Under the pieces are notes generated by a model that did no database searches, was not told where the DNA came from, and saw nothing but the letters and a program-made list of their open reading frames with translations. 8,283 nt of DNA from Clostridia bacterium. GTDB lineage: Bacteria > Bacillota > Clostridia > Oscillospirales > CAG-272. Position numbers and translations under genes: made by a program. The stretch spans positions 1-8,283 of the forward strand of contig JAFTXB010000284.1 of assembly GCA_017461825.1 (NCBI GenBank), read 5' to 3'. Of the stretch, positions 1 to 6,565 are shown piece after piece; position 1 is the first letter of the stretch; every line of letters starts with the position of its first letter.

Positions 1-1
1 C

Positions 2-1099
2 CATGATATCGGTGGATTTAAAACCGGGGTTCGCGAGCGCGAGCTTTTTATTCGTTGGGTACAATACGGTGTATTTTCGCCCATTATGCGACTGCATTCC
101 AGTAATAATCCGTTTTGCAGCAAGGAGCCTTGGAGCTACGGCGAAGAGATCGCCGCGTTGGTAGGTCGGTATTTGCGGTTAAGACATCGCATGATCCCGT
201 ATATTTATACCGCAAACTATGAGGCACATACAAAACTCAAACCAATGATCACGCCGCTTTACTACCGTTATCCGAATTCCGCGGAGGCGTATGAGCATGG
301 CAACGAATACTTTTTTGGAGAGGGATTGCTGGTTTTTCCGATTACCGAGCCAACCGCCTTTGATACCGACCGTGCCTCGGTTGTTGCATGGTTGCCGAAC
401 GGAACGTGGATCGATGCATTTTGCGGTCGCGTGTACCGCGGTGACCGTACCATGACCTTAACGCGCACCATTGAGGATCAAGCTGTACTTGCAAAAGCGG
501 GAGCGATCGTTCCGATGGCAAAGCTCGGAGAGGATATTAACAGTGTACAAAACCCCGAGTTGATGGACATTTACGTTTTTGCGGGCGAAAACGGTCAATA
601 TACGTTGTATGAGGACAGCGGCGACGGTTACGCGTATTGCAACGGTCAATGCGCCTTTACCGAATTTGCGTGGACGTGGGGAAATACCGCATCGTTGGAT
701 ATTTCCGTGCGGGGCGAGCTTTCCGTTTTGCCGCAGAAACGCAGGTATCGCGTACATTTCCGCGGGGTAGAGCCGTGCTGCAAAGCAAAAGGAAATGGTA
801 TTCTTGAACAATCGTATGATGCGGACACCTGCACATTGTCCGTTTCACTGGCACCGGTCAAAGCCGGCGCATGCGTGACAGTTTCTTTGGAAAATGCGCA
901 ACTCTTCCAAAATCGCGATTATAGAGAACGCGTATTTCGCTTTTTGATGACAGCGCAGCTCCCCGTAGTGCAAAAAACGAAGATCAATTCTGTTTATAAG
1001 CACGCGCAAAATAAGAGCGACATCGCATTGGCTTTGAAGGAAATGACGATTTCCAAATCATTGCTTGATGCTCTTTATGAGATCACTTTTGCAAATTAA
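2..1099 (+). CDS. Glycoside hydrolase family 31 (alpha-glucosidase/alpha-xylosidase type), C-terminal part, 5' truncated
   Basis: The frame is open from base 2, so the gene begins upstream of the window; 365 residues are visible. The first residues read HDIGGF, a conserved GH31 active-site-barrel motif. After it come SPIMRLHSSN (residues 27-36), where His32 matches the substrate-contacting histidine of the family, and KEPWSYGEE. This local pattern resembles YicI-type alpha-xylosidases more than maltase-type enzymes, but that is a judgement by eye. The catalytic nucleophile and acid/base aspartates lie upstream and cannot be checked. Barrel and proximal beta-domain sequence (GEGLLVFPITEP, AGAIVPM) leads into a C-terminal DUF5110-like beta domain with the typical QYTLYEDSGDGYAY stretch. 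The expected reaction is hydrolysis of alpha-linked glucose or xylose from an oligosaccharide. An ATG at 86 exists but lies inside the conserved domain and is not the start. A lipoprotein gene begins 31 bases after the stop. Confidence 0.93.
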   Translation, partial: HDIGGFKTGVRERELFIRWVQYGVFSPIMRLHSSNNPFCSKEPWSYGEEIAALVGRYLRLRHRMIPYIYTANYEAHTKLKPMITPLYYRYPNSAEAYEHGNEYFFGEGLLVFPITEPTAFDTDRASVVAWLPNGTWIDAFCGRVYRGDRTMTLTRTIEDQAVLAKAGAIVPMAKLGEDINSVQNPELMDIYVFAGENGQYTLYEDSGDGYAYCNGQCAFTEFAWTWGNTASLDISVRGELSVLPQKRRYRVHFRGVEPCCKAKGNGILEQSYDADTCTLSVSLAPVKAGACVTVSLENAQLFQNRDYRERVFRFLMTAQLPVVQKTKINSVYKHAQNKSDIALALKEMTISKSLLDALYEITFAN

Positions 1100-1130
1100 A
1101 TAAAAAATTAAGAAAGGAAATAATGCAAAA

Positions 1131-1358
1131 ATGAAAAAAGTATTGATCAGTTTGTTAACACTTTGCCTGATTATATGCATTTCGATGCTTGCGGCATGTG
1201 AAAACAAGAACCCCGCTGATACCGAATCCCAAACCGATGCGAATACTACGCAAGCACCGAGTGAGGAAACGACCGAGCCCCCCGTATCCGAAACAATAGC
1301 CCCTGCCGAGGTGGAAACCGATCCGGATGGCGGTTTGTGGTCTCCTGCTGTGCAGTAA
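1131..1358 (+). CDS. Very small acidic lipoprotein, function unknown
   Basis: 75 residues. The N-terminus MKKVLISLLTLCLIICISML is a classic type II signal peptide and LAAC (residues 20-23) is a lipobox, so Cys23 should be lipidated and the mature 53-residue peptide anchored on the outer face of the membrane. The mature part is rich in Thr, Glu, Pro and Ser with no recognisable domain. It looks like the flexible linker that normally precedes a binding or enzymatic domain in larger lipoproteins, and it stops at DGGLWSPAVQ. It may be a genuine small surface peptide or the stub of a longer lipoprotein. The Shine-Dalgarno AAAGGA (1113-1118) is 12 bases from the ATG, slightly long. The next gene's Shine-Dalgarno begins 2 bases after the stop, so co-translation with it is likely. 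Confidence 0.75.
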   Translation: MKKVLISLLTLCLIICISMLAACENKNPADTESQTDANTTQAPSEETTEPPVSETIAPAEVETDPDGGLWSPAVQ

Positions 1359-1376
1359 ATGAAAGGAGTAAAACAG

Positions 1377-3686
1377 ATGAAAAAAAGAATTTTATACTTG
1401 ATCGCCCTCTTATTGACGGCTTGCATGCTGCTGCCCTGTGCGGCATTTGCAGATGAAAACGCCGAAGTTACGGTGCCTATGTACGGTTCTACGCGTATTT
1501 TTGAGGAAAAACATCTGAAATCAACGATCGATGACTATAAGACCGGCAATGATCTCGACACCTCGCATGTTTACACGAATGCAACGGCAGGTGTAACCTC
1601 CGCAACACCTTTGAACAATCTGTATGATCTTCAAATCGTAGGTGACGAGCACCCTACGCTTGACATGAGTATTACCAGTAAAAACTTGAAGCTTCAAGGT
1701 AATCATGCTAGCGAGACCAAGTCGAAAAATCTGGTTTTACTTACGCCCGCAGAAAACGGCGGTGCCGGCAAAGGCATGATGACTGTCGTTCCCCAATCGC
1801 TTATGGAAAATGCCGATGCATTTACCATTTCTTACATTGAGCGCCAGTATACCCCTGCCGACGGAGCTTTGGGGTTGGTATTGTTTTATGACAATGCGGC
1901 TACTGTGAATGGGATCGATTATTTTAACGGTTATAACAACTATACCTTTACAGGTTTTACCGGTGCTAATATGGGAACATACGCTGCTTATTCGATCTAT
2001 GACGGTGTGCAGACCGACTTTACTTGCGCGGCTATGACTACAAAACCTACCAAAAATGCATCGGTATATGTATCGGTCACTTGTACCAAAGGAACCTATA
2101 CAGTTGACGGGAAGACCTATACCGCAAAAATTGAAAGCTATGTAGATGATTACTTGATCTCGGTTTCGTATGCACAATGGAAGGATGCTCCCATTATGGT
2201 TTACTACGAAAGCGAAGACAGTAAGAATAAAGATAACTATAACTGGCAAATGCAATTTACCAACATTACCGTTGATGCATTGAAAGAGTCTCCCGTGCCG
2301 GTGCAAGATGCATTGGACGCTAACCCTCCTCTCGCAATCACCGGTACTGCAGTTCGCTATTCGGGTGGCTCCGGTTTGCGTTTCTACATGGATATGGAAA
2401 AGGAAGTTGTATATGAGGCCGCAATGGGTGGTTTGGTGGATTATACTGCCGATGCAACCGCTGTAGAGACCGGTGTGATCATGTTGGAACAGAAAAGCTA
2501 TACCGGTGAACTGACCGTGGATACCGAGGGCATTTTAAAGAGCAATGCTCCCAGAGTTCAAGAGCAATCTATGGGCACAGTAACCTGTAGCTACGCTTTT
2601 ACCGACTCAGCAGCGTTGGATGGGAAGTCCTTTATCGCGCGCGGGTACGTAAAATATACTATTGAGGGACAATCCTTCTATTATTATACCGCAGTGGAAA
2701 AAGCAAGCTGTAAGCGTACCGCGGCTAAAGTCGCCTTGACGGTTACCGAGAGCCGCAAAAACGCGGATATGTTGGCGGCATGCAAGGAGCTTGCGGGGAC
2801 CATTGAGCAGATCCCTGTAATGACTTTCAACGTAATGGTACATGATGAATATGAAATTGGCGGCGTTACCGTTACTGCTGCACAGCGCGCTGAAGCGGCT
2901 ATCAATATGATGTTGACGCAACAACCTGCAGTGATTGGGTTGCAAGAGGTTTCGGATACCATATTGCAGTGCTATCTTGCAAACAGCGAATTGATGGAAA
3001 TCTATGATTATGTCGGTTCTGCCGCTCATGCGGAAAGCGGAGAAGAAGGCTTATATATTTTCTACAAGAAGGATATGTTTGAACTGCAAAGCAGTGGTGT
3101 GAAATGGCTCTCCGATACGCCGGATACCGAACACAGTATGTTTGCTGCTGCCACCGATGCAAACGCAAACAAAGGTGCTTCTTTCTATCCTCGCAAGGTT
3201 GTATGGAGTGTTTTGAAATCGAAAGCCTCTGGAGTTGAATTTGCATTTTGCAACACACATTTGGCTTATAGCGGTCAGCTTGATGATTCTACCATGGCCG
3301 AAAGCATCCGTTTGGCGCAAGCGAAGAAATTGATGGAGTTGATTGTCTCCGATGCAATGTTTGATCATAATCTCTTTTATATCATTGCGGGTGATATGAA
3401 TGCAAAGCTCAATTCCGATCCCTATCTCGCTTTGATGGACGGAATGGAGGATATGCGATTTAGTTCCTCTATTGCGCCCGATCCTACCTACGGAACCCAC
3501 CACGGATATGTGAATAAGATTACCGGAAGCTCGGTGATCGATCATATCTTTATTAGTGAAAATGATTTTTGTGCGGTTGAAGAAACCATTATCAACTCAA
3601 AGTATGACAGCACCTCTTTGGGTTCGAAAATTTATCCGTCCGATCATTTCCCGTTGTATGGCGTTCTTGTTTGCTTGCCGGATTGA
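1377..3686 (+). CDS. Secreted three-domain protein with C-terminal endonuclease/exonuclease/phosphatase (EEP) domain
   Basis: 769 residues from the ATG at 1377, chosen because GAAAGGAG (1361-1368) sits 8 bases upstream; an in-frame ATG at 1359 directly abuts the previous stop and has no such site. The N-terminus is a signal peptide ending near AFA-DE (residue 25). LTAC at 13-16 resembles a lipobox, but the hydrophobic core continues past it. Residues about 25-305 look like a beta-sandwich (LamG-like; inferred). Residues about 320-470 resemble a domain common in secreted clostridial proteins, with AVRYSGGSGLRFYM and a later SFIARGYVKYT. Residues 479-769 are an EEP/DNase I-like domain with all expected active-site positions: Asn485 (TFNV), Glu524 (GLQEV), His628 (NTHL), Asp673 and Asn675 (GDMN), Asp722 (IDH), Asp756-His757 (SDHFP). 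It should be an active extracellular metal-dependent phosphodiesterase or phosphatase. Nucleic acid, lipid headgroup and sugar phosphate substrates all remain possible. Confidence 0.9.
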   Translation: MKKRILYLIALLLTACMLLPCAAFADENAEVTVPMYGSTRIFEEKHLKSTIDDYKTGNDLDTSHVYTNATAGVTSATPLNNLYDLQIVGDEHPTLDMSITSKNLKLQGNHASETKSKNLVLLTPAENGGAGKGMMTVVPQSLMENADAFTISYIERQYTPADGALGLVLFYDNAATVNGIDYFNGYNNYTFTGFTGANMGTYAAYSIYDGVQTDFTCAAMTTKPTKNASVYVSVTCTKGTYTVDGKTYTAKIESYVDDYLISVSYAQWKDAPIMVYYESEDSKNKDNYNWQMQFTNITVDALKESPVPVQDALDANPPLAITGTAVRYSGGSGLRFYMDMEKEVVYEAAMGGLVDYTADATAVETGVIMLEQKSYTGELTVDTEGILKSNAPRVQEQSMGTVTCSYAFTDSAALDGKSFIARGYVKYTIEGQSFYYYTAVEKASCKRTAAKVALTVTESRKNADMLAACKELAGTIEQIPVMTFNVMVHDEYEIGGVTVTAAQRAEAAINMMLTQQPAVIGLQEVSDTILQCYLANSELMEIYDYVGSAAHAESGEEGLYIFYKKDMFELQSSGVKWLSDTPDTEHSMFAAATDANANKGASFYPRKVVWSVLKSKASGVEFAFCNTHLAYSGQLDDSTMAESIRLAQAKKLMELIVSDAMFDHNLFYIIAGDMNAKLNSDPYLALMDGMEDMRFSSSIAPDPTYGTHHGYVNKITGSSVIDHIFISENDFCAVEETIINSKYDSTSLGSKIYPSDHFPLYGVLVCLPD

Positions 3687-3745
3687 TGTTTTTTAAGCGC
3701 GGGTATGCAATGCAACCGAATATGAATTTGAATTAATTAACCAAC

Positions 3746-3783
3746 GAGGGGCTGTTGCATATCTTCAGTTGCAACAGCCCCTC
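3746..3783. terminator. Perfect 14-bp hairpin downstream of the EEP gene, possible terminator or small repeat
   Basis: GAGGGGCTGTTGCA (3746-3759) pairs exactly with TGCAACAGCCCCTC (3770-3783) around a 10-base loop. It lies 60 bases after the EEP stop and could end the GH31-lipoprotein-EEP transcript. No U-tract follows on either strand, which weakens the intrinsic terminator reading. The 8-mer CCAACGAG occurs directly at both edges (3741-3748 and 3783-3790), so a small inserted hairpin element is an alternative. Confidence 0.5.
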
Positions 3784-3812
3784 CAACGAGCTTTGGCTAT
3801 GCACAATTCCGC

Positions 3813-3925
3813 TGCAGAGTAAGGCTCCCTTGTGTAAAGGAAACTGTTACCGAAGGGGACTGAGGGATTGTATTGCAATGATTTCTAGCTAGTTACAATC
3901 CCTCTGTCTTGCTTCACAAGCGCGG
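3813..3925. repeat. Decayed palindromic intergenic repeat (MITE/REP-like)
   Basis: The core is GAGGGATTGTA (3862-3872) facing TACAATCCCTC (3894-3904), extendable by GAC/GTC across one T-T mismatch to a 15-bp arm (3858-3872 with 3894-3908). The outer left part holds GGCTCCCTTGTGTAAAGG. This order (GGCTCCC-TTGTGTAAA-GG, then CTGAGGGATTGT) resembles, from memory, a short palindromic repeat scattered in gut Clostridia genomes; here the outer arms no longer pair well, suggesting an old degenerate copy. The exact edges are uncertain. Confidence 0.5.
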
Positions 3926-3940
3926 CTTTTGGTCATGACT

Positions 3941-3988
3941 GGTTCTATAATATTTGTTGGCTTCACTCCAACTATTTATTATAGAACT
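3941..3988. repeat. Palindromic repeat, copy A (inverted relative to copy B near 8160)
   Basis: GGTTCTATAATATTTGTTGG (3941-3960) is nearly the reverse complement of CCAACTATTTATTATAGAAC (3968-3987), making an imperfect hairpin around CTTCACT. Bases 3949-3986 match 8160-8196 in inverted orientation at about 35 of 38 positions, with one single-base indel and two substitutions. GGTCATGACT lies directly before it and also, inverted, at 7957-7966. Confidence 0.75.
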
Positions 3989-4151
3989 GAATTTTTTTAT
4001 TGTTCCATGATTAACTCGGAACCGCTCTGCGATTGTCTGTGTGTCATGATATCTTCCAAAGCAACATATGCTGTGTATTCCGTGGAGGAGCAGTCGCGAA
4101 TTGATACTTCATTGATTACCAAAATAGTAATGTATAATGCCACCCGATAGT

Positions 4152-4452
4152 TCACCTCTCGATTCTGTTAAGAGTGTTTCGTACTACATTGGGCGGTTGA
4201 GATTCAAACAATAGAATGGGAAATGTCAATAACTGCGACCTCTGTTTTGACAACCGGTGCATATAAAAAGGGAGGCAACCACGGGCAACAATCCTCTCTT
4301 TTAGAAGGAATTGTTGTGTACTTTGATGTGTTGTTTTACCTCTTTTGAGATGGAGATCTGATCTTTTCCCGATTGCTTTGAATGTCATTCCGTTTGTTAG
4401 GCATTCTTGAATTTCAATTCAATCCTCAAGTGTTTCCCTCTTTTTTGTTCAT
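4152..4452 (-). pseudogene. Decayed IS30-family transposase, N-terminal part
   Basis: On the minus strand a start codon (4452-4450) follows a good AAAGGAGA ribosome site (4461-4468), as expected for an intact gene start, but the frame breaks after eight codons. Translating across frames recovers a recognisable IS30-type N-terminus: KRGKHLRIEL, then GMTFKAIGK (second frame), then ISISKEVKQH, later FICTGCQNR and finally YETLLTESR (third frame). The order KGKHL - helix-turn-helix with FKAIAK and TISKEVK - PFVCNGC - YE.LL.ESR.G is that of the IS30 N-terminal DNA-binding region. At least two frameshifts and several stops are needed. The DDE catalytic domain is absent; after 4152 no IS30 similarity was seen. 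The gene cannot be functional. A weak minus-strand promoter (TTACTA, 17 bases, TAGAAT) lies upstream. Confidence 0.6.
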
Positions 4453-4572
4453 GTGCGAGTTCTCCTTTCAAGATTTCTTATACTAAATTCTATCACATAT
4501 TCCTTTTTATAGTAACTTTAATCGCAATTTTCACTGTGGAACTTACTTTGAGAGTTTTCTATTTTATTTTTA

Positions 4573-4594
4573 AAAAAGTGTTGAAAAAGTGTTG
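4573..4594 (+). repeat. Perfect 11-bp tandem duplication
   Basis: AAAAAGTGTTG occurs twice head to tail (4573-4583, 4584-4594). The duplication produces two -35-like TTGAAA hexamers (4581-4586 and 4592-4597) in front of the promoter described next. Confidence 0.85.
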
Positions 4595-4620
4595 AAAAAA
4601 GAATTATAATATGATATACT
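4592..4620 (+). promoter_or_regulatory. Strong sigma-A type promoter
   Basis: TTGAAA (4592-4597), a 17-base spacer and TATACT (4615-4620). A second overlapping pair, TTGAAA (4581-4586) and TATAAT (4605-4610), has an 18-base spacer. Transcription would start near 4627 and run into a gene-less 250-base stretch ended by a terminator. Confidence 0.65.
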
Positions 4621-4626
4621 ATCTGC

Positions 4627-4912
4627 AAGGTTTGTTTGATGCTTGATTTCTTGATGGCAACACCATGGCAACCAAAAATCCGATAGCCAATGGGTTATGG
4701 ATAATACAGAAAACAAAAATATTCTTAACTACAATCTCTAAACGAAATTGTTTAGGTTTTGAGGGTTGAGATCGAGTGGGAATAATGCCAAATATCACCG
4801 CAAAAACAAATTATCGTAAAAAAGGTAAATTCGTTTATCGTTTGAGCGTTTTTGCACTACAATAAAAAGAAAAGACCTTGCTTCATCCGGGTGATGAATC
4901 GAGGTCTTTTTT
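4627..4912 (+). ncRNA. Candidate structured small RNA (promoter-to-terminator unit without a convincing ORF)
   Basis: The segment lies between a near-consensus promoter and a strong intrinsic terminator. It carries two further potential hairpins: CTAAAC/GTTTAG (4738-4743, 4750-4755, loop GAAATT) and GCAAAAAC/GTTTTTGC (4800-4807, 4848-4855). The best ORF is 34 codons (4665-4769) and has no ribosome binding site. It matches no RNA family I recognise: no tmRNA, 6S, SRP or RNase P features were seen. Position next to mobC suggests it could belong to the mobilisable element, but this is inference; it could also be the leader or remnant of a lost gene. Confidence 0.4.
4871..4912 (+). terminator. 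Intrinsic terminator
   Basis: AAAGACCT (4871-4878) pairs with AGGTCTTT (4902-4909), with an inner helix TTCATC/GATGAA (4882-4887, 4893-4898), closed by a CGGGT loop and followed by six T residues (4907-4912). The A-run on the left side would let it act on the minus strand as well. Confidence 0.85.
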
Positions 4913-4947
4913 CTATGCTTTTTTCATTGAAAAGCCGGGGCAAAAGC

Positions 4948-5060
4948 CACTTGTATTTAGGATTAACTTTTGAATAATGGGCTGAAAAAAGTCACTTGTA
5001 AGCATAAGTTAATTATGAAAATAAGTGAGAATGGAAAGCCAATTATAAATACAAGTGAGA
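4948..5060. repeat. Cluster of CACTTGTA-type repeats upstream of mobC; possible oriT or relaxosome binding sites
   Basis: CACTTGTATTTA (4948-4959) is the exact inverted partner of TAAATACAAGTG (5046-5057). Between them lie another CACTTGTA (4993-5000) and a TAAGTGAGA (5022-5030), whose AAGTGAGA repeats at 5053-5060. So one motif occurs at least four times, in both orientations, within 113 bases just before a mobC-like gene. Origins of transfer typically carry inverted repeats bound by the accessory protein and lie next to mobC, so an oriT or autoregulatory operator is plausible. No known nic-site consensus was recognised. Confidence 0.45.
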
Positions 5061-5114
5061 TAATTTTTTGGATTATGATATGAAAAATCATGATATCCAT
5101 GAGAATAAAAATGT

Positions 5115-5423
5115 ATGAAAGAGAAAAACGCAATTTTGATACGACTTGACAAGGACGAGTTTGAGCGCATAACTGCGCTGGCGCAAGCTATCGTGCTCTC
5201 TCGTGAAGAATTTATCCGTAAGGCTCTACGCGGAACGACCCTCCGACAAAGACCGCCCGCAGAGTACGGCGAGATTGTCCGCGAGCTACGCGGTATCGGG
5301 AGCAACGTTCACCAACTCCTGCTCAAAGCAAGAACGCTTGATTACGTCGATGAAATCATGTTGCAGGAAACCGTTGACATGATTTGGCATATGGATCGGG
5401 TGTTTACCGAGTCTTTTGGGTGA
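5115..5423 (+). CDS. MobC-like plasmid mobilisation relaxosome accessory protein
   Basis: 102 residues. The N-terminal half (NAILIRLDKDEFERI, then VLSREEFIRKALRG) has the strand-helix-helix pattern of a ribbon-helix-helix DNA-binding fold. The second half, EIVRELRGIGSNVHQLLLKAR (about residues 52-73), matches the MobC signature ELRGIGNNLNQLxxKA. Such proteins bind the origin of transfer and help the relaxase nick DNA in mobilisable plasmids and integrative elements. The relaxase gene that normally follows or overlaps mobC is missing: downstream is only 175 bases with a promoter for an unrelated metabolic operon. The gene therefore looks like an orphan left by deletion of the rest of the element. 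The ATG at 5115 has only a weak GAGA ribosome site. Upstream repeats may be its binding sites. Confidence 0.75.
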   Translation: MKEKNAILIRLDKDEFERITALAQAIVLSREEFIRKALRGTTLRQRPPAEYGEIVRELRGIGSNVHQLLLKARTLDYVDEIMLQETVDMIWHMDRVFTESFG

Positions 5424-5498
5424 AGTATAATTATGATGGCTAAAAATGGAAGCAATTTGATTTGTCCGATTTTGACAATTAGAAGTCTTTACAGGGTA

Positions 5499-5527
5499 TT
5501 GATTATGAAATATAAATCCTGTATAAT
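5499..5527 (+). promoter_or_regulatory. Sigma-A type promoter for the lyase/sialidase-like operon
   Basis: TTGATT (5499-5504), a 17-base spacer and a consensus TATAAT (5522-5527). It leaves a leader of about 65 bases before the ATG at 5599, which has an AGAAGGAG ribosome site at 5582-5589. No operator palindrome was recognised near it. Confidence 0.7.
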
Positions 5528-5598
5528 ATCAAGTAAAGTGTTTTTTAATACTATATTGTTTTTTCTCATAATCTAAGATTTAGAAGGAGTAAAAATCG

Positions 5599-6561
5599 AT
5601 GCGTATGGATTCTTTTTTGGCAAAAACAGGCGTTTACCCAACTATGATTACGCCCTATAAAAAAAGTGAGATTGACTTTGAGTCGGTCAAAAAATTGGTA
5701 GAGTGGTACTGGAATAAGGGCTGTGACGGTATTTTTGCGGCTTGTCAATCCAGTGAGATCATGTTTTTGTCGCTTGATGAGCGTGTAAAGCTGACACGTG
5801 CCGTTGTTACCAAAGCAAAAGAACTGGCTCTAAAAGATCCTTCCCGTGTACCCATGCAGGTTGTTGCCTCGGGGCATGTTTCGGATTCGTTTGAGGATCA
5901 GGTCATCGAATTGAATGCAATTGCGGCGGAAAAGCCAGATGCCTTGATCTTGATTTCCAACCGCATGGATATTGAAAATACATGCGAGGATCAATGGATC
6001 GCCGATACCGAAAAGTTGATTGCACAGTTGCCAATGGATATGCCTTTGGGAATATACGAATGTCCAAAGCCCTATAAGCGTTTGCTGACCGAAAAAATGA
6101 TCAAGTGGTGTGCCGACAGTGGGCGATTCTATTTTATCAAGGATACCTGCTGTGATGCGGCGTTGATTCGTCGGCGACTCAAATGGTGTGAGGGATCCAA
6201 TTTAAAGATATTCAATGCCAATGCGCAGACTATGCTCGAAACCGCTAAGGACGGTTGCTACGGCTATTGTGGTGTCATGGCAAACTTCCATCCGTCGCTT
6301 TATTCACGTTTATTAAGAAAAGAAACGCTGAATGATCAGAAAACATCACTGTTGCAGGATTTCCTCGGTCTTGCGGCAACGATCGAAAACTTGACCTACC
6401 CTTGTTGTGCCAAATATTACTTGAATAAGCACGAAGGTATTGCTATGGAATATACGTCACGCAGTGCGGATGCAGGGAATCTGACCGACTACCAGAAAAA
6501 CTGTGTCGATCAGCTTGCCGAGCTTGCAAACAACATTGAAACATTACTATACGGAGGATAA
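5599..6561 (+). CDS. Dihydrodipicolinate synthase/N-acetylneuraminate lyase family aldolase
   Basis: 320 residues, slightly longer than typical family members (about 290-305). The fold signature is complete: GVYPTMITPY near the start, the Schiff-base lysine Lys181 in YFIKDTCCD, and the catalytic tyrosine Tyr153 in GIYECPKPYK. Family members form a Schiff base with pyruvate or a 2-oxo acid and catalyse reversible aldol cleavage. The usual GTTGE loop, which binds the carboxylate of the keto acid, is replaced by CQSSE (residues 49-53), so it is not a standard DapA and probably not a textbook NanA. The start is supported by AGAAGGAG nine bases upstream. A sialidase-like gene follows after four bases, whose ribosome site overlaps this gene's last codons, indicating translational coupling. 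The likely role is cleavage of a sialic-acid-like or other 2-keto-3-deoxy sugar acid in the cytoplasm; the exact substrate cannot be told. Confidence 0.88.
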   Translation: MRMDSFLAKTGVYPTMITPYKKSEIDFESVKKLVEWYWNKGCDGIFAACQSSEIMFLSLDERVKLTRAVVTKAKELALKDPSRVPMQVVASGHVSDSFEDQVIELNAIAAEKPDALILISNRMDIENTCEDQWIADTEKLIAQLPMDMPLGIYECPKPYKRLLTEKMIKWCADSGRFYFIKDTCCDAALIRRRLKWCEGSNLKIFNANAQTMLETAKDGCYGYCGVMANFHPSLYSRLLRKETLNDQKTSLLQDFLGLAATIENLTYPCCAKYYLNKHEGIAMEYTSRSADAGNLTDYQKNCVDQLAELANNIETLLYGG

Positions 6562-6565
6562 TAAG

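Noticed and set aside
1359..1376. Earlier in-frame ATG for the EEP gene
   Set aside because: It abuts the preceding stop and would translate the ribosome site itself; the ATG at 1377 has ideal spacing and a KKR signal-peptide start.
1737..2306. 189-codon minus-strand ORF inside the EEP gene, and similar antisense ORFs at 2607-3029, 3051-3545 and 6812-7339
   Set aside because: They lie opposite genes with clear family motifs, have no convincing ribosome sites and contain cysteine/histidine-rich composition typical of antisense reading.
3997..4143. 48-codon minus-strand ORF with a GTG start and a GAGAGGTGA-like site upstream
   Set aside because: The ribosome site is part of the decayed transposase (ESRGEL codons) and the peptide shows no recognisable family; kept out for lack of support, though it is the best frame in this stretch.
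3929..4150. 73-codon plus-strand ORF over repeat copy A
   Set aside because: Its start lies in the palindromic repeat and the rest is unrelated sequence; no ribosome site and no recognisable domain.
4407..4595. 62-codon plus-strand ORF, rich in Phe and Ile
   Set aside because: It is antisense to the start of the IS30 relic and its AT-rich upstream region; the apparent membrane segment follows from base composition.
4665..4769. 34-codon ORF inside the candidate small RNA
   Set aside because: No ribosome binding site and no known relative; not enough to call a gene, though a short peptide cannot be excluded.
4948..5060. Possible CRISPR array from repeated CACTTGTA motifs
   Set aside because: The repeats are only 8-12 bases, occur in both orientations and have irregular spacing; no cas genes are present.
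6503..6565. Earlier in-frame ATG for the sialidase-like gene
   Set aside because: It lies within the coding end of the lyase gene and has no ribosome site, whereas 6566 has GGAGG at 8 bases.
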